A DNA stretch of 7,440 nucleotides, taken from positions 1 to 7,440 of the forward strand of contig CAMLEX010000233.1 of NCBI GenBank assembly GCA_946479055.1. Reading direction: 5' to 3'. This document shows, piece by piece, positions 1 through 4,702 of this stretch (the stretch's first letter is position 1; each line of letters begins with the position of its first letter). The notes beneath the pieces were generated by a model that saw only the letters and a program-made list of their open reading frames with translations, was not told the DNA's origin and ran no database searches. The translations under genes and the position numbers were made by a program. The stretch comes from an uncultured Bacteroidota bacterium. Lineage in GTDB: Bacteria; Bacteroidota; Bacteroidia; Chitinophagales; Chitinophagaceae.

Positions 1-45
1 CCACCGAGATCTACACTCTTTCCCTACACGACGCTCTTCCGATCT
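1..45 (+). other. Illumina TruSeq universal adapter remnant (artefact)
   Basis: The first 45 bases match the 3' 45 bases of the 58-nt Illumina TruSeq universal adapter, ending in the diagnostic GCTCTTCCGATCT. This is library DNA, not genome, and marks the contig end. An open frame reading leftwards from 560 continues into it, so the apparent C-terminal residues DRKSVV and the stop codon at 24-26 are artificial. The match is from memory of the adapter sequence and is long enough to be unambiguous. Confidence 0.97.
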
Positions 46-527
46 ACAATCAAGGACCATTTGACAATAACCATTATTCTTTTGAAGAAATTTTTTTTCA
101 ATAATAATTTTTGAACCAGGGCTTTTACTCTTTTGGTAAATTTCCAGTTAGACTCTTTTCCATCAACCAGTGAAAAAAGATCAAGATTTAAAAAATCTTC
201 AACGATCTTTTCGACTTTTTCATCTTCTTTGTTGCCGGTGCTGGCCAGCAACATGGCATTGATAGAACCGGCGCTGGTTCCTGCGAGGCTAAAAAAGCGG
301 ATGCCCGTTTTTTCTAATACATAAGTATAGCCTACAAGAGCTACACCTAGTACACCGCCACCTTCCTGTACAAGGTCCACGTATTGATGACCGGCATCGT
401 CGGTTACATCAGATATAATCAGCGGTTTGTTTCTAAAATGGAGTTTTAATTCCTCAACAATCTTATTCGCCCCGGATTGTTGTAAAAAATCAGCTTTGCT
501 TATGATTGTGGTTTGTTTTTCAGCCAT
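46..527 (-). CDS. Patatin-like phospholipase family protein, 3' end missing
   Basis: This is the N-terminal part of a patatin-like lipid acyl hydrolase; about 160 residues are visible from ATG at 527. The glycine-rich oxyanion-hole motif GGGVLG lies at about residues 56-61, and the nucleophile elbow GTSAG at about 83-87, with Ser85 as the predicted catalytic serine. The second half of the Ser-Asp dyad (a DG[GA] motif) would lie beyond the contig end. The true C-terminus is unknown because the reading frame runs into adapter at 45. An in-frame ATG at 560 exists, but I prefer 527 (MAEKQTT): the 560 start lies inside a palindromic repeat, and a -7-like box (544-551) falls between the two. No signal peptide or membrane segment is visible in the retained part. 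The family assignment is firm; the substrate is not predictable. Confidence 0.88.
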
Positions 528-543
528 GGCATAAAACTTTACT

Positions 544-551
544 GAAAGATA
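544..551 (-). promoter_or_regulatory. Candidate -7 box for the patatin-like gene
   Basis: On the minus strand this reads TATCTTTC, one base off the Bacteroidota -7 consensus TAnnTTTG. It sits 16 bases upstream of the ATG at 527. I see no -33 TTG at proper spacing, because the DNA upstream is the palindromic repeat at 553-608. Weak call, useful mainly for choosing the start codon. Confidence 0.3.
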
Positions 552-552
552 C

Positions 553-608
553 GGCCTCATCCCGATCCCGTTGTTAGCGGGACAGGCTCCTCTCCAAAGG
601 AGAAGGCC
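553..608. repeat. REP-like palindromic element with cloverleaf-like folding potential
   Basis: An outer inverted pair, GGCCT (553-557) and AGGCC (604-608), encloses two hairpins. The first is TCCCG (566-570) with CGGGA (578-582), loop of 7. The second is TCTCC (591-595) with GGAGA (599-603), loop of 3. The layout resembles dispersed palindromic repeats common in Bacteroidota intergenic DNA; I recognise the TCTCC-AAA-GGAGA core from such repeats, but that is from memory. It directly abuts the promoter region of the patatin-like gene. No T-tract follows on either strand, so an intrinsic terminator is unlikely. Confidence 0.6.
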
Positions 609-628
609 ACCATCACACAGGCCTTGCT

Positions 629-666
629 TTTTCGGAGATGCTGATTGCTTTCAGTCTCTCCGAAAA
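629..666. repeat. Long perfect inverted repeat (hairpin)
   Basis: TTTTCGGAGA (629-638) and TCTCCGAAAA (657-666) are perfect 10-bp inverted repeats. Within the 18-nt spacer, CTGA (641-644) and TCAG (651-654) pair again around a 6-nt loop. The result is a nearly continuous stem of about 16 positions with a short internal mismatch. Neither strand has a U-run after the stem, which argues against a terminator. It is probably another dispersed palindromic element, in the same repeat-rich gap as 553-608. Confidence 0.65.
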
Positions 667-730
667 TGATGAGTGGAGATATAAAGTTGATGTGGGAGTT
701 ATGAAGTTCATTATAGAATATGAAGCACCG

Positions 731-766
731 TCTTTCTCTTGCTTCGCTTTGCTCGCAATGACGGGA
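731..766. repeat. Dispersed 'CATTGCGAGC' type intergenic repeat
   Basis: The minus strand contains CCGTCATTGCGAGC followed by AAAGCGAAGCAAGAG. I recognise this as a widespread short interspersed repeat of bacterial intergenic DNA, often mis-annotated as protein because it translates to peptides containing RHCEQSEA. That peptide appears here on the minus strand. The identification is from memory and no search was run. It has no plausible coding role here. Confidence 0.6.
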
Positions 767-787
767 GAAGGATAAGATGATGAGGCC

Positions 788-942
788 TGATGAAAAGCGA
801 ACAGAACGTTGAAGAGTGCGACCCTTCCACTTCGATAAGCTCAGTGTCTGGGTAAACTGCGACGCTATTGCTGAGTAAAGAACAGAAAGATAAATGGAGC
901 GTCGCAACTGGGTTTCATAGTAGCAATACAGCTGGGTTCATA
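788..942. repeat. Cluster of degenerate repeated units with a possible nested insertion
   Basis: Two imperfect copies of a roughly 35-bp unit lie at 788-822 and 872-906; both contain AAAG(CG)AACAGAA followed by a GAG(T/C)G(C/T)CG core. TGCGAC occurs at 817-822 and again at 858-863, flanking a segment with CTTCGATAAGCTCAG (830-844), itself a common interspersed repeat word. TGCGACGCT (858-866) and AGCGTCGCA (898-906) are perfect 9-bp inverted repeats. TATTGCT (866-872) pairs with AGCAATA (922-928). CTGGGTTTCATA (908-919) recurs as CTGGGTTCATA (932-942), 24 bp on. A short open frame crosses it (868-1086), but it consists of repeat DNA and looks spurious. Confidence 0.5.
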
Positions 943-1003
943 ATTGAATACATCATTAAAATATTATTCAGATTAATAAGAAAATTAATGGGGGAAGCAC
1001 GAC

Positions 1004-1038
1004 ACTCACTAATGCCCACTCACCACTCACTACTTATG
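1004..1038 (+). repeat. 7-bp tandem array, ACTCACN type
   Basis: Five consecutive heptamers fill this stretch. Three are ACTCACT, ACTCACC and ACTCACT (1004-1010, 1018-1024, 1025-1031); the second unit (AATGCCC) and fifth unit (ACTTATG) are degenerate. The period of exactly seven, not a multiple of three, argues against a coding origin. It shares this period with the GTTTNNN arrays elsewhere in the window, but its sequence is different. Confidence 0.6.
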
Positions 1039-1110
1039 CACCGATGTGCTTATCTTTTATCTGCAGAATGCGAAGATTTTTGGTAAATTGAAAGTTGGTG
1101 TTTGGGCGTG

Positions 1111-1299
1111 ACGGGAGGAAATAAGTGTGTGGATAACCCTTATTCAGGTGGTGAAAATTGGTGAAGAAAGAAAAAGTTTTTTAAATGGGCTTTTGATTGA
1201 TAATACAATTCTATATTCGCCGTCTGACTACGGGAAGGAAACATTTGGATAACGGAAAAATAATTTTTTCATAATATAAGGTTGGTGTCTTTATCCTAA
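1111..1299. promoter_or_regulatory. DnaA-box-containing AT-rich segment upstream of dnaB
   Basis: TGTGGATAA at 1128-1136 is the exact complement of the consensus DnaA box TTATCCACA. Weaker matches are TTTGGATAA (1244-1252, one mismatch), TTATTCAGG (1140-1148, two mismatches) and TTATCCTAA (1291-1299, two mismatches). The two best boxes each end a similar segment, ACGGGAGGAAATAAG (1111-1125) and ACGGGAAGGAAACATT (1230-1245), so they form a diverged direct repeat about 119 bp apart. The DNA between and after is A/T-rich. It could be DnaA control of the helicase gene or, less likely, part of an origin. The box sequence is seen; the function is inferred. Confidence 0.45.
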
Positions 1300-1304
1300 A
1301 GTCA

Positions 1305-1332
1305 TTGGTATAAAATCAATGGTTTAACTTTT
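1305..1332 (+). promoter_or_regulatory. Predicted dnaB promoter (-33/-7)
   Basis: TTGG at 1305-1308 and TAACTTTT at 1325-1332 fit the Bacteroidota pattern TTG, then about 17-20 bases, then TAnnTTTG, with one mismatch in the -7 box. The ATG at 1351 would follow a very short leader. A small dyad, CATTG (1303-1307) and CAATG (1317-1321), overlaps the -33 element and could be an operator, though it is short enough to be chance. Confidence 0.5.
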
Positions 1333-1350
1333 TAGCGCTATTACTGAACG

Positions 1351-2907
1351 ATGGACTTGACGAACTTAAACAAAGACAGAAAGCAAAAAAGAAGATCTTC
1401 GATAGACCTGGGAACAATGGTATATGGCAAAGTGCCGCCGCAGGCAAAAGACCTGGAGGAGGCTGTATTGGGAGCCATCATGCTTGAGAAAAATGCGTTT
1501 GATACGGTTATCGAAATTTTAAAGCCAGAATGTTTTTATGTTGATGCGCATCAGCGTATTTTTAATGCCATGCAAAGCCTGGCTAATAAAAGCCAGCCAA
1601 TTGATATATTAACGGTAGCTGAGGAGTTGAGAAGCCGTGAAGAACTGGAAATGGTAGGCGGGCCTTACTACGTTACCAAGCTTACTAATACTGTTGTATC
1701 CTCTGCTAATATAGATGCCCACGCCAGAATTGTATTGCAAAAATTTATACAACGTGAGTTAATACGTATCAGTGGCGAGATCATTGGTGATGCTTATGAA
1801 GATTCTACTGATGTTTTCGATCTGCTGGATGACGCCGAAAGCAAACTTTTCGAGATCACCAATAACCACCTTCGAAAAGATTATAATTCCATAGATACAG
1901 TTCTTGTTAATACGATCAAACGTATTGAAGACCTGCGTCAGCGTAATGAAGATGTAACGGGTGTGCCCAGTGGCTTTACAGGTTTGGACCGTGTTACCTA
2001 TGGGTGGCAGAATTCTGATTTGATTATCCTTGCTGCACGTCCTGCGGTTGGTAAAACGGCGTTTGCATTGAACCTTGCACGTAATGCCGCCATGCATCCA
2101 ACCAAGCCGACTCCTGTTGCTTTGTTTTCTTTGGAGATGAGTGCCGGCCAGTTGGTACAGCGTATTCTTTCGGCAGAGAGTGAGATCTGGCTGGAAAAAA
2201 TTTCCCGAGGTAAAATGGAAGAGCATGAGATGAAGCAATTGTATGCAAAGGGTATCCAGCGCTTATCCCAAGCTCCTTTGTTTATTGATGATACGCCGGC
2301 ATTGAACATTTTTGAATTGCGGGCAAAATGCCGCAGGTTGAAAAACAAGCATAATATTGGAATGATCATTATCGACTATCTGCAGTTGATGAGTGGTTCC
2401 GGTGACGGTCGTAATTCTAACCGTGAGCAGGAGATCAGTAGCATCTCAAGAAACTTGAAAGGACTCGCCAAAGAATTAAATGTTCCCATTATTGCACTGT
2501 CCCAGTTAAGCCGTGCGGTGGAGCAACGTGGCGCCAAAGAAGGAAGTCGTGTCCCGCAGTTGAGTGATCTTCGTGAATCTGGAGCTATCGAGCAGGATGC
2601 GGATATGGTAATGTTCCTGTATCGCCCCGAGTATTATGATATGAATACAAATTCGGAAGGCGAGAATATTAAGGGATTGACAGAAGTAAAGATCGCCAAG
2701 CATAGAAATGGTACATTGGAAACTGTTAAGCTAAAAGCATTATTACATATTCAAAAATTTACTAACTGGGATGAAGATCCCTACAGTGGTATTGGATTGC
2801 CATCAGGCGGCTGGCGCCCTGTAGAAGATGGAGGTGGTGGCGAAAAATTATATATCCAGGCAGGTAGTAAAATGAATGATATAAAGGATGATGAGGACCC
2901 GTTTTAA
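1351..2907 (+). CDS. dnaB: Replicative DNA helicase DnaB
   Basis: This is the hexameric 5'-3' helicase that unwinds the replication fork and recruits primase. The 518-residue product has the full family layout. A basic N-terminal tail (about 1-30) is followed by the N-terminal DnaB domain (about 31-135, opening with LEEAVLGAIML). A linker spans about 165-200, and the RecA-like ATPase domain begins at about 203. Walker A is ARPAVGKTA (229-237, Lys235); the family more often has GRPSMGKT, so the first residues vary but G-K-T is kept. Other motifs are FSLEMS (259-264), Walker B IIIDYLQL (339-346, Asp342), SQLSR (384-388) and DLRESGAIEQDAD (406-418). Length is normal and no intein interrupts the motifs. 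The C-terminus ends in an acidic tail, DDEDPF. It has its own predicted promoter and a strong terminator, so it is probably monocistronic. Confidence 0.98.
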   Translation: MDLTNLNKDRKQKRRSSIDLGTMVYGKVPPQAKDLEEAVLGAIMLEKNAFDTVIEILKPECFYVDAHQRIFNAMQSLANKSQPIDILTVAEELRSREELEMVGGPYYVTKLTNTVVSSANIDAHARIVLQKFIQRELIRISGEIIGDAYEDSTDVFDLLDDAESKLFEITNNHLRKDYNSIDTVLVNTIKRIEDLRQRNEDVTGVPSGFTGLDRVTYGWQNSDLIILAARPAVGKTAFALNLARNAAMHPTKPTPVALFSLEMSAGQLVQRILSAESEIWLEKISRGKMEEHEMKQLYAKGIQRLSQAPLFIDDTPALNIFELRAKCRRLKNKHNIGMIIIDYLQLMSGSGDGRNSNREQEISSISRNLKGLAKELNVPIIALSQLSRAVEQRGAKEGSRVPQLSDLRESGAIEQDADMVMFLYRPEYYDMNTNSEGENIKGLTEVKIAKHRNGTLETVKLKALLHIQKFTNWDEDPYSGIGLPSGGWRPVEDGGGGEKLYIQAGSKMNDIKDDEDPF

Positions 2908-2931
2908 ATCGAAAAGAATAAAATATTAGTT

Positions 2932-2967
2932 TGTCCGGTCTGTTTGGGCCGGACATTTTTTATTTTT
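2932..2967 (+). terminator. Intrinsic terminator after dnaB
   Basis: TGTCCGGTC (2932-2940) pairs with GGCCGGACA (2947-2955) as a 9-bp stem with one G-U wobble and a 6-base loop TGTTTG. A run of eleven T broken by a single A follows (2956-2967). It begins 24 bp after the dnaB stop codon. This is a textbook rho-independent terminator. The T-tract ends only 4 bases before the rsmE ATG. Confidence 0.92.
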
Positions 2968-2971
2968 ACAT

Positions 2972-3688
2972 ATGGCATTACCCTTTTTTTATATCAGCGA
3001 TCATGATTCTTCAAAGAAGGAAATCGTTTTAGATGAAGACACTTCACGGCATATTGTGCAGGTATTGCGGATGAAGCAAGGTGAACAGCTAAACCTGACG
3101 GATGGAAAGGGAAATGTGTTCACTACCTCTATTACTGATGATCATAAAAAACATAGTAGCGTCAGGATAGAAGATATACAATACAAGGAACCAACAACAA
3201 GAAAAGTTTCAATTGCCATATCGCTATTAAAAAATGCCAACCGGTTTGAATGGTTTTTAGAAAAAGCAACCGAGATCGGCGTTAATGAAATCATTCCGTT
3301 GATCTGTTCCAGGACAGAGAAAGAAAAATTCCGTCACGACAGGATGCAAAGCATTCTTGTTAGCGCCATGCTTCAGTCGCAGCAATGCTGGTTGCCGATA
3401 TTGCATGAACCGATTGCTTATGAATTGCTGTTCCGACAGGAAGAAGTAGCAAATGCTTCACAAAAATTTATTGCTCATTGTATAGAGGAAGAAAAAAGAA
3501 GCCTCGCTGATCTGGTAAACGATTCACTTCCTTCACAAATCATACTGATAGGCCCGGAAGGGGATTTTACACCTGCCGAAATAGGATTAGCTATCCACCA
3601 TCACTTTGATGCAGTGACATTGGGAGGAACCAGATTGCGGGCGGAAACGGCTGGTATCGTTGCTGCTACCATTTTAAAGAGTTTATAG
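2972..3688 (+). CDS. rsmE: 16S rRNA (uracil-1498-N3)-methyltransferase RsmE
   Basis: This SPOUT-class, SAM-dependent enzyme methylates N3 of U1498 in helix 44 of 16S rRNA. The 238-residue length is normal for the family. An N-terminal PUA-like RNA-binding part (about 1-70, with SRHIVQVLRMKQGE) is followed by the trefoil-knot domain. Its motifs are EWFLEKATEIGVNEIIPL (93-110), IGPEGDFTPAEI (193-204, family form GPEGGF, here with Asp for the second-motif Gly) and LGGTRLRAETAGIVAA (217-232), which form the SAM pocket. MALPFFYI is a usual Bacteroidota start for this protein. The gene begins directly behind the dnaB terminator, so it needs read-through or a promoter overlapping the T-tract; TATTTTTA at 2961-2968 is a weak -7 candidate. 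The TAG stop lies inside a heptamer array. Confidence 0.95.
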   Translation: MALPFFYISDHDSSKKEIVLDEDTSRHIVQVLRMKQGEQLNLTDGKGNVFTTSITDDHKKHSSVRIEDIQYKEPTTRKVSIAISLLKNANRFEWFLEKATEIGVNEIIPLICSRTEKEKFRHDRMQSILVSAMLQSQQCWLPILHEPIAYELLFRQEEVANASQKFIAHCIEEEKRSLADLVNDSLPSQIILIGPEGDFTPAEIGLAIHHHFDAVTLGGTRLRAETAGIVAATILKSL

Positions 3689-3711
3689 TTTGTCGTTTCC
3701 GGTTTGTGGTT
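3681..3711 (+). repeat. GTTTNNN heptamer array, left arm of the rsmE/terC junction
   Basis: Four tandem heptamers on the plus strand each begin with GTTT, including GTTTATA (3681-3687) and GTTTGTG (3702-3708); a partial fifth unit, GTTA, follows. The rsmE TAG stop (3686-3688) is contained in units one and two, and the last two residues of RsmE (Ser-Leu) partly derive from the array. It faces a matching array on the opposite strand at 3848-3875. Confidence 0.75.
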
Positions 3712-3784
3712 AAAAAGATCGGTCAGGCATATTGATTTGTATCTGCGTGTATTTGCATAAAAAACATAAACTCTTATAAATACA

Positions 3785-3829
3785 AAATACGAAGCAGGGG
3801 ATAAGAACTCTTCAATCCCAAAAGTATTT
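3785..3829. other. Inverted repeats in the rsmE/terC convergent spacer
   Basis: AAATAC (3785-3790) and GTATTT (3824-3829) form an outer pair around GGGAT (3798-3802) and ATCCC (3815-3819). Inside that, GAA and TTC can pair around a 3-base loop. This could be a weak two-way transcription stop between the convergent genes. No clear T-tract follows on either strand, so the terminator role is only suggested. The rest of the spacer between the two heptamer arrays (3712-3847) shows no gene. Confidence 0.35.
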
Positions 3830-3847
3830 ACAATCAGCGGCAGCAAC

Positions 3848-3875
3848 CATAAACTACAAACCCTGAACCACAAAC
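3848..3875 (-). repeat. GTTTNNN heptamer array, right arm of the rsmE/terC junction
   Basis: Read on the minus strand from 3875, four heptamers all start with GTT. They include GTTTGTG (3875-3869) and GTTTATG (3854-3848), and one unit is degenerate (GTTCAGG). The array begins exactly at the G of the terC TAG stop (3877-3875). It is the mirror image of the array at 3681-3711, so the two bound a segment of about 195 bp as facing arms. Confidence 0.75.
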
Positions 3876-4678
3876 TACTTCGCCTGATCTGAATAATTTT
3901 CCTGGTCCTTTAATACTGGTTCATTTAGTTCTACCACCCTGGTTTTTGCCATTCTTTTTCGCATTAACATATTTAATAATTCTACTACAAAGGAGAAAGC
4001 CATACCGAAATAAATGTAATTTTTCAGGTGCAGTTGTTCGGCTGCTTCAGCATTCCATCCTTCCATCACAAGACTTAACCCGATCATTACCAAAAAAGAA
4101 AGAGCCAGCATTTTTAGTGTGGGGTGCTTATGAATAAAGGCAGAAATTTTTGGACTGAATGTAAACATGATGAACATGGCGATCACAACGGCTGCTATCA
4201 TGATCTCAACATATTTAGCAGTGCCGCCTGCCGTAATGATGCTATCAAAAGAAAACACAGCGTCGATCAGCATGATCTGGAATATAGCCTGGCTAAGGGA
4301 TAAAGGCTTTTTGTTATTCGCAACCGCATTGGGATCTTCTCCTTCCAGTTTATGATGTATCTCCATCACCGATTTATAAATAAGAAAGAGGCCCCCGGCA
4401 AGCATTACCAGGCTGGCAAGATCAAATCCTTTTCCAGCTATGGTGAAAACAGCTTTGCCTTTTTGGGATAGCAACCAGCCTAATGCCAATAGCAACAAAC
4501 TACGGGAGATAATACCGGTGATCATCCAGATACGCCTGGCCGTCCTCTGCGTTTTGGCAGCTGGCAGACGATTCATAATGATACTTACGAAGATCACATT
4601 GTCAATTCCTAATACTACTTCCAATACTACAAGAATAAAAAAACTGATGATACTTTCGCTGGTAAATAAATGTTCCAT
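3875..4678 (-). CDS. TerC family integral membrane protein
   Basis: This inner-membrane protein belongs to the TerC family (TerC, Alx and YkoY relatives), whose studied members are linked to manganese export, metal supply to secreted enzymes, or tellurite resistance. The 267-residue product has about seven hydrophobic segments (roughly 9-31, 52-70, 85-101, 130-150, 158-176, 188-207 and 219-239). It carries the family signatures LGIDNVIF (23-30) and DAVFSFDSI (139-147), whose acidic residues sit in the membrane and are the likely metal-binding sites. A charged loop lies at about 105-127 and a charged cytoplasmic-type tail follows 240. The ATG is 21 bp downstream of the pyrD stop, so co-transcription is likely, although a -7-like box lies in the gap. 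The family is certain; the transported ion is an inference from relatives. Confidence 0.93.
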   Translation of the reverse strand: MEHLFTSESIISFFILVVLEVVLGIDNVIFVSIIMNRLPAAKTQRTARRIWMITGIISRSLLLLALGWLLSQKGKAVFTIAGKGFDLASLVMLAGGLFLIYKSVMEIHHKLEGEDPNAVANNKKPLSLSQAIFQIMLIDAVFSFDSIITAGGTAKYVEIMIAAVVIAMFIMFTFSPKISAFIHKHPTLKMLALSFLVMIGLSLVMEGWNAEAAEQLHLKNYIYFGMAFSFVVELLNMLMRKRMAKTRVVELNEPVLKDQENYSDQAK

Positions 4679-4694
4679 TCTTAAAATTGAGTTG

Positions 4695-4702
4695 CAAATT
4701 TA
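4695..4702 (-). promoter_or_regulatory. Candidate internal -7 box for terC
   Basis: The minus strand reads TAAATTTG, an exact match to TAnnTTTG, overlapping the pyrD stop codon and 16 bases upstream of the terC ATG. The nearest TTTG upstream (4719-4716) leaves only 13 bases of spacing, shorter than usual. terC may therefore have a second promoter besides the pyrD transcript, but the -33 part is unconvincing. Confidence 0.35.

Noticed and set aside
629..666. Intrinsic terminator for the patatin-like gene or for a gene upstream of dnaB
   Set aside because: No T-tract follows the stem on either strand, and no gene ends into it.
557..907. Open frame of 116 codons on the minus strand
   Set aside because: It runs through three repeat elements, including the CATTGCGAGC type, and its peptide is of the spurious RHCEQSEA kind; no domain is visible.
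1004..1038. CRISPR array
   Set aside because: The units are 7 bp and adjacent, without spacers; the same holds for the other heptamer arrays.
868..1086. Open frame of 72 codons on the plus strand
   Set aside because: It is built from the repeat cluster and the ACTCACN heptamer array, with no domain and no plausible promoter.
2051..2061. Intein or frameshift at the DnaB Walker A region
   Set aside because: The frame is continuous and the protein has normal length; the change from GRPSMGKT to ARPAVGKT is a modest variation.
1759..2369. Several long open frames antisense to dnaB
   Set aside because: They are complements of the conserved helicase reading frame and show no family features.
3601..3873. 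Open frame of 90 codons on the minus strand across the rsmE/terC junction
   Set aside because: It overlaps the 3' end of rsmE and both heptamer arrays; its KPETTNYK-like segment is the translated repeat.
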